From Bacteroidota bacterium (lineage in GTDB: Bacteria; Bacteroidota; Bacteroidia; B-17B0; Aurantibacillaceae): 64,000 bases of DNA. The first letter of the stretch is position 1. Every line of letters starts with the position of its first letter. Shown piece by piece: positions 52,105 through 61,681 of the stretch. The DNA lies in contig JAAFIL010000001.1 in assembly GCA_013297775.1 (NCBI GenBank), positions 125,711-189,710 of the forward strand, read 5' to 3'. A program made the translations under genes and the position numbers. The notes under the pieces are model-generated. The model saw only the letters and a program-made list of their open reading frames with translations, did no database searches and was not told the origin of the DNA.

Positions 52105-53606
52105 TAGAACCCCTCCGTTTCTGGTTGTCGGTATTTCCAAATTTTATGTAAGAACCGAATTTCTTTTGGGTAGGCGTGTACGCCACTGGCATAGCGCCAT
52201 GCACTAACGGCACGTATCACTTTTTGTTGAAAGGGGCTAAGTTGTATATCTGAACACGAAGGGTAACGGCCGTTTAAGACCGTTTCAAAATTTTTAATTT
52301 TATCAATCATGTAAGGTTTAAGCCAAGGTGTAAGCGGATTTTTGCGTAAATCAAAATTCTCCCAATGCGGGCTAATCCACTCTTCTAATGTTTCAGGAAA
52401 ACGAAACCCTGCTGCCATCACTTGTTCGTATAACTCTGAACCTTCGGTAGGCACAGGGCTGTAGAGGTAGATAATAATTTCGGTATTGGGATTAATGGCT
52501 TTAATTTTTTTAATAAACGCAATGTCCTCATCAATTTGCTGATTAACTTGCGCTTCGGTTTTACCGGGAATTCCTAACACAAACGAGTATTCGGGAATAA
52601 TATTAAAGCGACGCAAGCGTTGAGCAAACTTTAAAATTTGAGCCCCTGTTTGTGTCCCTCCTTTATCCATTTGTTTAAGTACAGCATCGTTACCCGTTTC
52701 GGCACCAAAAAAAATCATTCGGCAACCCGCATCACTTATGGTTTGTAACGACTCATCGCTGTATTTATCCATGGTATCAATACGCGCTTCGCCCCACCAA
52801 GTCATGTTGTGTGGCGCAATTAACTTAGCAAACGCTACGGTTCGTTTTTCGGATACAAAAAAATTATTATCGTGAAACTCAATCGCATCGCCTTTGTACT
52901 TCTCCTTTAAAAAAATAGCATCTTGATAAATTCCTTGTGCCGACTTACCTTTCCAGCGAGCATTGTAAATAGGCACTACTGCGCAAAACGAGCAGGTAAA
53001 CGGACAACCAAAACTACTGTGGTAGGCAATAGTTTTTTTACCTAAATAAGTAGTACATAAATAACTTTCGAGCGAATAAAACGTATTCAATTTATCGTAA
53101 GGTAAGGCTGGCAACTTATCTAAATCTAACAACTCTTCTTTGGCTGTTTTTACAAACGCATTCCCTTCTTTATAAATTAAATTTTTAATCGTGTTAAACG
53201 GCAAATTTGTTTCAATGGCTTTTAAGAGTTGCGGAAAGGCAGTGTCGCCAGGGCCATTAATTATAAAATCTATATAGCCCGAGTTTAAACTAACTTTGTA
53301 TTGATTAGAAGCAAAGTAGCCGCCCCAAATTATTTTAATATGTGGATAGGTTTCTCTAATTTTTTTTGTGAACGGAATGGCTTGTTTTAATTGCGGACCA
53401 GGCATTACGGTGCAACCAAAATATTTTATTTTTCCTGTGAGTAAGTACTCATTTATTTTGAGCCAAGGGTCTGTTTCCTTATTCCCATCTACAATAACCC
53501 AATCGTGTGTGGCATCAATGCTTGCTGCTATTTGCAAAACCGAATTGGGAATGCGGGGATTATAATTGGTAGCACGAGGGTTAAACAGAAGTACAGTATT
53601 TGTCAT
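52104..53606 (-). CDS. B12-binding-domain radical SAM enzyme 2
   Basis: 500 residues from ATG 53606 (ATGA overlap with the upstream gene; the alternative at 53633 is less likely). Residues about 1-140 are a cobalamin-binding-like Rossmann domain (TNTVLLFNPRATNYNPRIPN); the base-off DxHxxG motif is not visible. Radical SAM cluster Cys201-X3-Cys205-X2-Cys208 (FGCPFTCSFC). Later GEARIDTM and AETGNDAVLKQMDKGG are typical. Related to the BchE/PhpK-like group that does methylations or ring chemistry. 35% alike by eye to the neighbour at 53603-55018 in layout, so probably a duplication. Confidence 0.82.
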   Translation of the reverse strand: MTNTVLLFNPRATNYNPRIPNSVLQIAASIDATHDWVIVDGNKETDPWLKINEYLLTGKIKYFGCTVMPGPQLKQAIPFTKKIRETYPHIKIIWGGYFASNQYKVSLNSGYIDFIINGPGDTAFPQLLKAIETNLPFNTIKNLIYKEGNAFVKTAKEELLDLDKLPALPYDKLNTFYSLESYLCTTYLGKKTIAYHSSFGCPFTCSFCAVVPIYNARWKGKSAQGIYQDAIFLKEKYKGDAIEFHDNNFFVSEKRTVAFAKLIAPHNMTWWGEARIDTMDKYSDESLQTISDAGCRMIFFGAETGNDAVLKQMDKGGTQTGAQILKFAQRLRRFNIIPEYSFVLGIPGKTEAQVNQQIDEDIAFIKKIKAINPNTEIIIYLYSPVPTEGSELYEQVMAAGFRFPETLEEWISPHWENFDLRKNPLTPWLKPYMIDKIKNFETVLNGRYPSCSDIQLSPFQQKVIRAVSAWRYASGVHAYPKEIRFLHKIWKYRQPETEGF

Positions 53607-55018
53607 GACATTAATTGTTCGGGTTTTAACCACTGTCTTAATTTTTTCTCGAACGGAAATTGGTAAGCCCTATTTTCGATGCGCCATTTTGCTAACTCTT
53701 GAAAAAGTAATTTTGCAGGCGTACGTTTGTTGTAGGCAAGGTTTTGGTAGAATTTAAAATTTTCGATTTCCTCTATTTTTTCTTCACTTATCCATTCGCT
53801 TTTTTTGGTGCCTACATAATCAAAATCGCTCCACTCTTCGAGGGTAGAAGCAAATTGGTAGCCCTTTGCTAACAACTCATCTGCAATTTTATTTCCGGGA
53901 TAAGGTTTAAAATAAAAAATACCAATATGAAATGTGCTACTCATTTTACGCAATTCTCTTACAATTCGCAATGTTTCGGAAATGCTTTCATCGGTTTCGT
54001 CAGGAAAGCCAACAATAACGCTAAAGTTGATAGCAATGTTGTATTGAATACACTTTTGAGCCGCTTCAAAAATATGATTGACTTTAATATCTTTCTGCAT
54101 CCAATCGAGCATGGCTTGTGTACCCGCTTCCATGCCAATCATTACGCGCTCTAAACCCGATTGCTTACAAAGTTGCCAAACTTCATCATCTAGCCTTACG
54201 CCTTGGTCGGCGCGCATTGTACCAAACCATGATATATTTAATTTTCGATTAATCAACTCTTGTGCTACTGCTTTTACTCGTTTACTGTTGGTGAAAAACG
54301 TTTCATCTTGTAAATGCACGTGTTGAAATTTATATTTTTTCAATAAGGTTTCTAGTTCGTTGCCCATGCGTTCGGGACTAAACCCATACCACCCTCGTTT
54401 ATACATAAATGGATCGGCACAAAACGAACATCGGAAACGGCAACCTTGCGAAGACACGTAATCGAGTTGATTTCGTCCACTCAGTGCCACATATTTTTTT
54501 ACATCTATCAACTCATAATTAAAGGGCGGAAAATCATTAATATCGGCCATTGTTCGTGCGGCGTTATGACTTATTTTTCCATTTAGTTTATACGAAATGC
54601 CTTGCAAGCCCTCTAGCGATTGCTGGTTAACAAAACGTTGCACCAACTCCGCAAAGGTAACTTCGCCTTGTCCGTTTACAACAACATCTATGGCTTCGTT
54701 TTCTAACGTTTGTTGTGGAAAAAGCGACGGGTGCCAGCCGCCCCAAACAATTGGAATTTCGGGAAACTGTTTTTTTACTTGTTGCGAAACTGCAAGTGCA
54801 TCTTTGATTGGGCTACCCGTTAAAACTGTGGTAGCAAAGCAAACGCCATTGTTGGCCAATGCTTCAGAAATTTTAAGAGATGGATTCTTTTCTAAACGCC
54901 CATCAATAATAACCACATTAAATTGTTGAGAATCTAAGTAGGAACCAATGGCAATTAATGCCAAGGGCATGGTATAAAAAACGGCATACGGATTATATAG
55001 AACAACAGTTTTTTTCAA
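53603..55018 (-). CDS. B12-binding-domain radical SAM enzyme 1
   Basis: 471 residues. N-terminal cobalamin-binding-like domain (KKTVVLYNPYAVFYTMPLAL, WGGWHPSLFPQQ), again without DxHxxG. Radical SAM cluster Cys193-X3-Cys197-X2-Cys200 (QGCRFRCSFC), with IGMEAGTQAMLDWMQKDI further on. Same layout as the next gene, whose start overlaps its stop by 4 bases. Five bases separate it from the Wzz-like gene upstream. A role in modifying a polysaccharide lipid carrier or sugar is inferred from the neighbourhood only. Confidence 0.82.
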   Translation of the reverse strand: MKKTVVLYNPYAVFYTMPLALIAIGSYLDSQQFNVVIIDGRLEKNPSLKISEALANNGVCFATTVLTGSPIKDALAVSQQVKKQFPEIPIVWGGWHPSLFPQQTLENEAIDVVVNGQGEVTFAELVQRFVNQQSLEGLQGISYKLNGKISHNAARTMADINDFPPFNYELIDVKKYVALSGRNQLDYVSSQGCRFRCSFCADPFMYKRGWYGFSPERMGNELETLLKKYKFQHVHLQDETFFTNSKRVKAVAQELINRKLNISWFGTMRADQGVRLDDEVWQLCKQSGLERVMIGMEAGTQAMLDWMQKDIKVNHIFEAAQKCIQYNIAINFSVIVGFPDETDESISETLRIVRELRKMSSTFHIGIFYFKPYPGNKIADELLAKGYQFASTLEEWSDFDYVGTKKSEWISEEKIEEIENFKFYQNLAYNKRTPAKLLFQELAKWRIENRAYQFPFEKKLRQWLKPEQLMS

Positions 55019-55023
55019 AGGAC

Positions 55024-55869
55024 CTAAGTTTTATCCAGTAGTTTTTTATCTTTAAACCCGGCGTGTATTAAACTTATTACAAGAAATATGGGAACAAAGA
55101 GTAAAATTAAAAATTTTAACTTAGGCCAAATTGGTTTTTGACTCACCACACAGGGTTTAATTAATTCAAAACTTTCTAAATACGCTTTTTGAACTTCTAA
55201 AACCAATTGCTCTTTATACAACTTCATGGTTGCTTCGTAGGATTTTAAGGGGTCTAAGGGTACATTATACACCAAGCCACTATTGCCTGTTGATTGAGGT
55301 GGTCTAATATTGGCAATAACTATTTTTTTAACACTATCCATTTCACGCATCTCGCTTTTAATTTTGGTAGATATGTTTTCCAAATTAGCAGTGCGCATTT
55401 TTTTTGATTTTTGATAATGATCCGATTTTTCTAAATACTTGAGAATACCGTTTTGAACATTTATAAATTTATCTTTTGTTAGCATTTCAAGTGTAATAAT
55501 AACCGAGCCTAAACTCTCTTTGTCTTTCCCTGTAATGATAGGGAGAACCGTTAGTTTTTTTAATCCTTCTAGTTCTTTTTCATTTACGCTTAGTTCATTG
55601 GCCAGTCCGGCATAATCTCTATCGTTTACCAATCCCACTAAATCCAAAAGCATATTGTAATAATACTTATCGCTTCCGTCGTTAGCCTTTATAATTAGAG
55701 TACCCCCGTAAACAGAAGGGATAGTAAATTTTAAAATAAGGGAGAGCGCAAGTGCCAATGCCATATAGGATATAACCAAAAACTTATACTTAGTAATTAA
55801 TTTAAACGGCGTTAGTACTTTATTTATCAGTAAATAAAAATCAATAATGTCATCTTTCTCTTGCGGCAT
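55024..55869 (-). CDS. Wzz-like chain-length / polysaccharide co-polymerase protein
   Basis: 281 residues with membrane segments at both ends (FLVISYMALALALSLILKFT near 30-50, LIKPC..LKFLILLFVPIFLVISLI near 240-270) and a periplasmic coiled-coil middle (KKMRTANLENISTKIKSEM). This is the layout of Wzz proteins that set chain length of O-antigen or capsule. No C-terminal kinase. First gene of the leftward operon, divergent from the flippase by 67 bases. Confidence 0.82.
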   Translation of the reverse strand: MPQEKDDIIDFYLLINKVLTPFKLITKYKFLVISYMALALALSLILKFTIPSVYGGTLIIKANDGSDKYYYNMLLDLVGLVNDRDYAGLANELSVNEKELEGLKKLTVLPIITGKDKESLGSVIITLEMLTKDKFINVQNGILKYLEKSDHYQKSKKMRTANLENISTKIKSEMREMDSVKKIVIANIRPPQSTGNSGLVYNVPLDPLKSYEATMKLYKEQLVLEVQKAYLESFELIKPCVVSQKPIWPKLKFLILLFVPIFLVISLIHAGFKDKKLLDKT

Positions 55870-55936
55870 ATCTTTTTAAATAAAATTATTTTATTGTTTT
55901 AAATATAGATATTTTTACCGAACCTGTAAAACGGCT

Positions 55937-57388
55937 ATGTCAATTCTTGTTAAGAAGCAATTATTTAAAAATACGGTTTGGAGTCTTTCAGATTTTTTGC
56001 TGTATCCGCTATTAATGATTGTGGCAACGCCTTTGTTTATAAAGCATTTGGGTTACGAACAGTATGGAATTTGGATGGTGGCTACCACAATTAATCAGTT
56101 TATGAATGCGTTTAATTTTGGCTTGGGCGATGTGACCATTAAAACCATTGCAAGTAACCGCGCTTTAAATAATGCAGATGCTATCATAGAGCAAGTTAAT
56201 AAAAATTGGTCATTGGCTATTTTAATATGCTTTACTTGCAGTATTGTTGGATGCTTGCTGGCGTTTTCGGGCATCATTAATTTTTGGTTCCACATCCCCG
56301 AGTCGTTTTCACTTACGGCCAAATGGGTGTTGGGGTTTGTGTTTATAGCCACGTCCGTCAAATTTTTAGAATTGGTGTTATTAAGCGTGTTTAAAGGCTT
56401 TGAGCGTTTTGATGTATCGGCTCAATTATCTATCGTTTCGCGCAACAGTATCATTTTAGTGAACATGTTGCTGGTGGTGTTTGGCGCGCCTTTAGAATAT
56501 ATTTTTTTGAGTACAGTAATAGTATCTGTGTTAAATATAGTAACGCAATGGTTGGTGGTAAAGTCCACGTATCCGTTTCTACAATTTTTTCCAAAATTTA
56601 AAGTAGCTTTTGCATTTGAAAATAAACAACAGTATTGGTATTGGCTGCAATCGGTTATTGGTTTAGTTGGGTTTTTAAGTGATCGTATTTTAGTTGGTTA
56701 CTTCACTAATTTAAAAGTGCTGGGGCTCTACTCGGTTGCTGTGCTAATTGGTAGTCAAATACACAATGCGGTAGTTGGCTTGGGCAGTTTTATGTTTCCG
56801 AAAGTGGCTTACGAAAATGCACTCAATAATAGTGTTTTGCCTATTTACTATAAGTCGCGATTTATTTTGGCAGCTTTGGGCTGGTGCGTTTGTTTAGCGT
56901 TTTTAATAACAGGTTCGTTTATTTTTAAAATTTGGCTAGGGCTCGATTTCTATACAAATAGTATTGCTTATATTAATTTATATTTAGTATTTACGGCCTT
57001 TATATTGCTTAATATTATTCCGTATCAATTTATTAATGGCTCCAATTTTTTAAAGTATAATTCGTTAATGGAGGGAATACTTCGCGCTTCTAATTTACTG
57101 GCTATGTTGGTAGGATTTTATTTTTTTAATGTGATTGGGGTTATTTGGGGTTTAATTATTAGCACCGCTATCAATATGCCTTTTCAATATTTTTTACTTC
57201 ACCGCCTCTTTTTCGGTTGGAAGTCAATTGTGAAAAGTATAAGTGTTATACTTCCACCGCTTTGTTTTATTTTGTTTGTTGTTAGTACGCATGGATTGAT
57301 AACGGCCTTATCTATACTCCTTTTATTACTTAGTATTTATTTTATTTATTTAAAGCCCAGTTCCCTTTTTAGTTGGAAAAAGAAGTAA
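55937..57388 (+). CDS. Wzx-type polysaccharide flippase
   Basis: 483 residues, about 12-14 membrane segments, MATE/MOP superfamily flippase that moves lipid-linked repeat units across the inner membrane. LLYPLLMIVATPLFIKHLGYEQYGIWM near the N-terminus is characteristic. Starts the rightward operon and overlaps the next gene by 16 bases. Confidence 0.88.
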   Translation: MSILVKKQLFKNTVWSLSDFLLYPLLMIVATPLFIKHLGYEQYGIWMVATTINQFMNAFNFGLGDVTIKTIASNRALNNADAIIEQVNKNWSLAILICFTCSIVGCLLAFSGIINFWFHIPESFSLTAKWVLGFVFIATSVKFLELVLLSVFKGFERFDVSAQLSIVSRNSIILVNMLLVVFGAPLEYIFLSTVIVSVLNIVTQWLVVKSTYPFLQFFPKFKVAFAFENKQQYWYWLQSVIGLVGFLSDRILVGYFTNLKVLGLYSVAVLIGSQIHNAVVGLGSFMFPKVAYENALNNSVLPIYYKSRFILAALGWCVCLAFLITGSFIFKIWLGLDFYTNSIAYINLYLVFTAFILLNIIPYQFINGSNFLKYNSLMEGILRASNLLAMLVGFYFFNVIGVIWGLIISTAINMPFQYFLLHRLFFGWKSIVKSISVILPPLCFILFVVSTHGLITALSILLLLLSIYFIYLKPSSLFSWKKK

Positions 57389-58626
57389 CACATACCCGTT
57401 TTCTACCCCTTAAATTATCGCTGCAAAAAATAGTGGCGCATGTTTATTTTTTCTTCAATTCCTTAGGTTTAAAAGGCGGTTTACTTTATACCAATATTCT
57501 GACTCCTTTTTTAATATATTGGATTTTTAGAAAACGGCAACTAAAACTTTTATTTTACGCCATACTCGTTTTAATTCCTTTTTCGTTGATTCATTATCAA
57601 CAAGGCGTTGACTTAAAAACCTTTGCGCTTTCACATGCGCTATTCATTAGCACTATCATTTTTGTGATTTGTGTTTATATTTATTGTTCGCAGTACGCTA
57701 GCTTAAAAACGGTTCTAAAACAAATTCTTGTACTCAACTTTATTCTTGTATTAATTGCTATTCCTTTTTACTTTGCGCCCCTGCCTTATCAAAAATTATT
57801 TTGGTACACAAACTTATTTACAGGGCAGAAACTTTACACCCGTTTGGCCTTATTCACATTTGAAGCATCGTATTACGCCTTGCTTATGATTCCAATCTGT
57901 ACCTATTATTTTTTTAAGCATGCGTTTAACGAACAATTCGTGAAGGGTAAATACGAATTGCTAATGGCTTTTTTACCTATACTGCTATCTATGTCGTTTG
58001 GTGTTATTGGGGCTTTAATTATTTCGGCGTGTTTATTGTGTTGGTGGTTTAGAAAATCAATTGTCCATTATAAAATTCCTGTTCTAATCATTACTTCACT
58101 CGTACTCATTACATTTGTTGCGTTGATATTATTGGTTCTACTTTCTCCAGATAATATGTTGGTGCAACGTATCGGAAATATTTTTTCGGGAGAAGATACC
58201 TCTACCAATGGCAGAACCTTTGAATCGTTTGCTATTGGTTGGAAGGTAGCTCAATTAAAAAGTATTTGGTTTGGTTGTGGCCTTGGGCAAGTTAAGTTAT
58301 TAATGCCCGAAGTTGTGATGCAATTTTTTAGTCATTGGGGTAAAGATAACGCCTACCGCATACCAAATACAGTAGCTGAAACCCTTGCTATATTTGGCAT
58401 TTTTGGACTTATTGTTCGGTTTGGTTTTATATTTTATTTTTTTATTAAAACAAAAGTTTATACCAATTATTTTCGCTTAACCCTATTTTTATTTGTTTTC
58501 ATTTATCAATTTACGGGGAGTTACGTTACTAATAGTGTTGAGTATGTTATTTGGGTGCTGGCATTCACAAATGTTTTTCCTGAATTTAATAGGCGTCAAC
58601 CAAACCATAATTTACCTAACGTTTAA
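57373..58626 (+). CDS. O-antigen polymerase/ligase-like protein (Wzy/WaaL type), first
   Basis: 417 residues with about 10-12 membrane segments and a large periplasmic loop late in the protein (NGRTFESFAIGWKVAQLKSI, WFGCGLGQVKLLMPEV). The loop with Asn-Gly-Arg and Gly-Cys-Gly-Leu-Gly is typical of the Wzy/WaaL family. TTG start at 57373 assumed; ATG codons are absent nearby and the frame overlaps the flippase stop. The next gene starts on its stop (TAATG). Confidence 0.8.
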   Translation: MEKEVTHTRFLPLKLSLQKIVAHVYFFFNSLGLKGGLLYTNILTPFLIYWIFRKRQLKLLFYAILVLIPFSLIHYQQGVDLKTFALSHALFISTIIFVICVYIYCSQYASLKTVLKQILVLNFILVLIAIPFYFAPLPYQKLFWYTNLFTGQKLYTRLALFTFEASYYALLMIPICTYYFFKHAFNEQFVKGKYELLMAFLPILLSMSFGVIGALIISACLLCWWFRKSIVHYKIPVLIITSLVLITFVALILLVLLSPDNMLVQRIGNIFSGEDTSTNGRTFESFAIGWKVAQLKSIWFGCGLGQVKLLMPEVVMQFFSHWGKDNAYRIPNTVAETLAIFGIFGLIVRFGFIFYFFIKTKVYTNYFRLTLFLFVFIYQFTGSYVTNSVEYVIWVLAFTNVFPEFNRRQPNHNLPNV

Positions 58627-59708
58627 TGCCAACAGAAATTAAAATAGCAATGGTGGCTAGGCCCAACTTATACGAGGTGCCTGGAGGCGATACTGTTCAA
58701 ATTGTAGAGACCGCTAAAGCCTTAGTAGCTTTGGGAGTTAAGGTGGATATAATTCTGAATGGTAAAATCACGAATGAAAATTACTCCCTTATTCACTTCT
58801 TCAATATCATTGACCCAGAAGATATTTTAGGACATGTTTATAAATGCACGATTCCATTTGTTGTATCAACCATTTATGTTGATTATAGAGAGTACGATAA
58901 AGAACACCGTTCGGATGCAATTGGAAAATTGAGTCAGTTTTTAGCGAGAGATACGGTTGAATATTTTAAAACGCTTGCAAAATATATTTTAAAAAATGAA
59001 AAGATAAGTACCACCCGTTTTTTTTTAAAAGGACATAGAGGTTCTATTCAATATATTTTAAAGCAGGCGGCGGCTTTGCTTCCTAACTCGCAAAACGAAT
59101 ACAAACGTTTAGAAAAAGATTATGGTATTTCTAAAAATTACTTTGTTATTCCGAATGCGATTAATGTAAAACTTTTTAAGCCAACAGAAATACATGATAG
59201 AGATATTGTGTTATGCGTGGCGCGCATTGAAGGGCAAAAAAATCAATTGAACGTTATACGTGCGTTAAAAGATACCTCGTATAAAGTTATTTTTATTGGA
59301 TCGGCATCACCCAACCAACAGCAATACTATGCGCAATGCAAAGCCGAAGCCACTTCAAACATGGTATTTATAAATAATTTACCACAAATAGAATTGTTAA
59401 ATTATTATTCAAAAGCCAAAGTGCATATCCTAGCCAGTTGGTTCGAAACGACGGGTTTAAGCAATTTAGAGGCGGGAGCAATGGGTTGTAACCTAGTAAT
59501 TGGTGATAGAGGCGATGTGCGCGATTACTTTGAAGACTTGGTTACTTATTGCGAACCAAACGATTTGCAAGCTATTAAAAAAGCTGTTGATGAGGCTTGG
59601 CATTCGGAAACAACACCGCATTTACAATCTAAAATATTTAATACCTTTACTTGGGAAGAAGCGGCAAAGAAAACCTTACACGCTTACGAAACTATTTTAA
59701 AAAGATGA
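58626..59708 (+). CDS. glycosyltransferase, GT4-like
   Basis: 360 residues, GT-B fold. N-terminal VPGGDTVQIVETAKALVALG (acceptor domain), C-terminal donor domain with VARIEGQKNQLNVIRALK and the EX7E signature in ETTGLSNLEAGAMG. Adds a sugar to the growing lipid-linked unit in the cytoplasm. ATG overlaps the polymerase stop by 1 base (TAATG); the 2OG oxygenase overlaps its stop by 4 bases (ATGA). Confidence 0.88.
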   Translation: MPTEIKIAMVARPNLYEVPGGDTVQIVETAKALVALGVKVDIILNGKITNENYSLIHFFNIIDPEDILGHVYKCTIPFVVSTIYVDYREYDKEHRSDAIGKLSQFLARDTVEYFKTLAKYILKNEKISTTRFFLKGHRGSIQYILKQAAALLPNSQNEYKRLEKDYGISKNYFVIPNAINVKLFKPTEIHDRDIVLCVARIEGQKNQLNVIRALKDTSYKVIFIGSASPNQQQYYAQCKAEATSNMVFINNLPQIELLNYYSKAKVHILASWFETTGLSNLEAGAMGCNLVIGDRGDVRDYFEDLVTYCEPNDLQAIKKAVDEAWHSETTPHLQSKIFNTFTWEEAAKKTLHAYETILKR

Positions 59709-60475
59709 TACATTTAGAAGAACTGTTAAGAAACAAAGAGCAGCACCGTTTAAATTTTTTATTAGCTAAACCATTTCCTCATTTAATACTTGATAATTTT
59801 TGCGATGCCGAAAAATTAAATCAACTACATGCGGAGATACCCGACATACAAACAAAAAGTAGAGATTATGTATTTGCGGCCAATAAGTTTGAAAAATCGA
59901 AAATTAAGGATATTTCACCTTTGTTTGCTGAATTACACGACGATTTATTGTCGCCACAATTTGAAACATTTTTAAAATTCGTTACTAATCAAGATGTGTT
60001 TTTAGACAAAGCTTTTCATGGCGGTGGCATTCATCAAGGCAAAAAAAATAGTTTTTTAGACATGCACTTAGATTTTAATTACCATCCTTTACATAAAAAT
60101 TGGTACCGCTACCTCAATTTATTATTGTACGTTAATAAAGATTGGAAAACAGAATATGGTGGGCATTTAAACATTGAAGATTTAAGAACTAACGAAAAAA
60201 CGGCTATTGAAGTACCATTTAATAGAATGGTGATTCAGTTAACTAACAATTACACCTTACACGGGTATAGTGTTACTAATTTTCCCGATGGTAATTTTCG
60301 TACTTCGATAGCAGCTTATGCGTACATGCAACACGCTCACATTGTAGAAACGCCTCGCACAACCGATTGGCATGTAGGCGAAGGCAAGCCTGTTAAACAA
60401 TTTTTAGCTTGGGTATATGACCCTGCCGTGAAGGTTAAGAATAAACTGTTTGGCAGCTCAACGGCAAAAAATTAA
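59705..60475 (+). CDS. 2-oxoglutarate/Fe(II)-dependent oxygenase (prolyl-4-hydroxylase-like)
   Basis: 256 residues from ATG 59705; a non-ATG start at 59651 is rejected because the ATGA overlap is the operon's habit. Iron ligands His121 and Asp123 in FLDMHLDFNYH, distal His186 (TLHGYSV), and the 2OG-binding Arg199 (NFRTSIAAY) fit the double-stranded beta-helix oxygenase. In an exopolysaccharide operon it would hydroxylate a sugar, lipid or glycoprotein. Substrate not predictable. Confidence 0.8.
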   Translation: MIHLEELLRNKEQHRLNFLLAKPFPHLILDNFCDAEKLNQLHAEIPDIQTKSRDYVFAANKFEKSKIKDISPLFAELHDDLLSPQFETFLKFVTNQDVFLDKAFHGGGIHQGKKNSFLDMHLDFNYHPLHKNWYRYLNLLLYVNKDWKTEYGGHLNIEDLRTNEKTAIEVPFNRMVIQLTNNYTLHGYSVTNFPDGNFRTSIAAYAYMQHAHIVETPRTTDWHVGEGKPVKQFLAWVYDPAVKVKNKLFGSSTAKN

Positions 60476-60592
60476 ATGAACGCTTCAATGCCAAATAATA
60501 TGAGGACGACCTATAAATTTATACTACTTACGTTAGTGAGCGAAACAGAATTTAGACGAGCCATTTTATAATTATCATCTATAAGTAAAGGA
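60476..60592. other. intergenic gap inside the polysaccharide operon
   Basis: 117 bases with no ORF or promoter that I can support, the only sizeable break in an otherwise overlapping gene series; it may hold a second promoter. Confidence 0.3.
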
Positions 60593-60598
60593 TTGATT

Positions 60599-61681
60599 GT
60601 GAACATTGCTATTATAGGTACACGAGGTATTCCTAACAATTATGGGGGGTTTGAGCAATTGGCAGAATATTTATCGGTTGCTTTAGTACAACAAGGTTTC
60701 TCGGTCAGCGTTTATAACTCCAGCTTACATCCTTACCCTAGCAAACAATTTAAAGGTGTAAAAATTATTACTTGTTACGATCCCGAAAATTGGATGGGAA
60801 CAGTTGGGCAATTTATTTACGATTGGAATTGTATTTGGCACAGTCGTCAACAAAAGTATGATGTTATTTTACAATTAGGCTATACGAGCAGTTCGGTGTG
60901 GTCGTTTTTGTTTCCTAAAAAAACAAAGGTTGTTACCAATATGGATGGCTTAGAGTGGAAACGAAGTAAATATGGCGCATTAACTAAATGCTTTTTAAAG
61001 TATGCCGAAAAGTGGGCCGTAAAGTATAGCGATGCCCTGGTAGCAGATTCCATAGGTATTCAACGTTACATAAAGCATACTTATAAAAAAGAGTCCAGCT
61101 ATATTGCTTATGGCACAACCGAAACGGTAATTTATAACGATGCCATTTTAAACGACTATAATTTATTGCGTGAAAATTACTATTTGATTATTGCGCGATT
61201 AGAACCTGAAAATAATATTGAATGCATTATCGAAGGTTATTTACTGGCTCAACAAAAACTTCCGCTCGTTATCATCGGATCTACGCAAACTAAGTTTGGG
61301 AATTACTTAAAGCAAAAGTATGCCTCCACAAACATCTTGTTTAAAGAAACCTTATACACCATTGAAAAATTAAATAGTTTACGCAAGCACTGTAAAATAT
61401 ATTTTCATGGGCATTCGGTTGGCGGCACCAATCCATCGTTGTTAGAAGCCATGGCGAGCAATGCGTTTATATGTGCCCACGATAATGAATTTAACAAAGC
61501 TGTTTTACAAACAGATGCCGTTTATTTTAAAGATGAATTCCACATCAAAGAGATGATACTTAATTGGCCTATTAAAGATGAACTATTGTCCTTTAAATTA
61601 AATAACTTTGAAAAAACACGCATGCTTTACAGTTGGCCGAAAATTGTAGAACAATATCAACACCTCTTTATTAATATTTGA
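60599..61681 (+). CDS. glycosyltransferase with DUF1972 domain
   Basis: About 360 residues from GTG 60599 (TTG 60593 gives two more). The start IAIIGTRGIPNNYGGFEQLA is the DUF1972 (rhamnosyltransferase-like) signature, with YDVILQLGYTSSSVWSF. The GT4 C-terminal domain holds IARLEPENNIECIIEGY and GTNPSLLEAMASNAF. Adds a deoxyhexose or similar sugar to the repeat unit. Its stop overlaps the next start (TTGA). Confidence 0.88.
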   Translation: MNIAIIGTRGIPNNYGGFEQLAEYLSVALVQQGFSVSVYNSSLHPYPSKQFKGVKIITCYDPENWMGTVGQFIYDWNCIWHSRQQKYDVILQLGYTSSSVWSFLFPKKTKVVTNMDGLEWKRSKYGALTKCFLKYAEKWAVKYSDALVADSIGIQRYIKHTYKKESSYIAYGTTETVIYNDAILNDYNLLRENYYLIIARLEPENNIECIIEGYLLAQQKLPLVIIGSTQTKFGNYLKQKYASTNILFKETLYTIEKLNSLRKHCKIYFHGHSVGGTNPSLLEAMASNAFICAHDNEFNKAVLQTDAVYFKDEFHIKEMILNWPIKDELLSFKLNNFEKTRMLYSWPKIVEQYQHLFINI

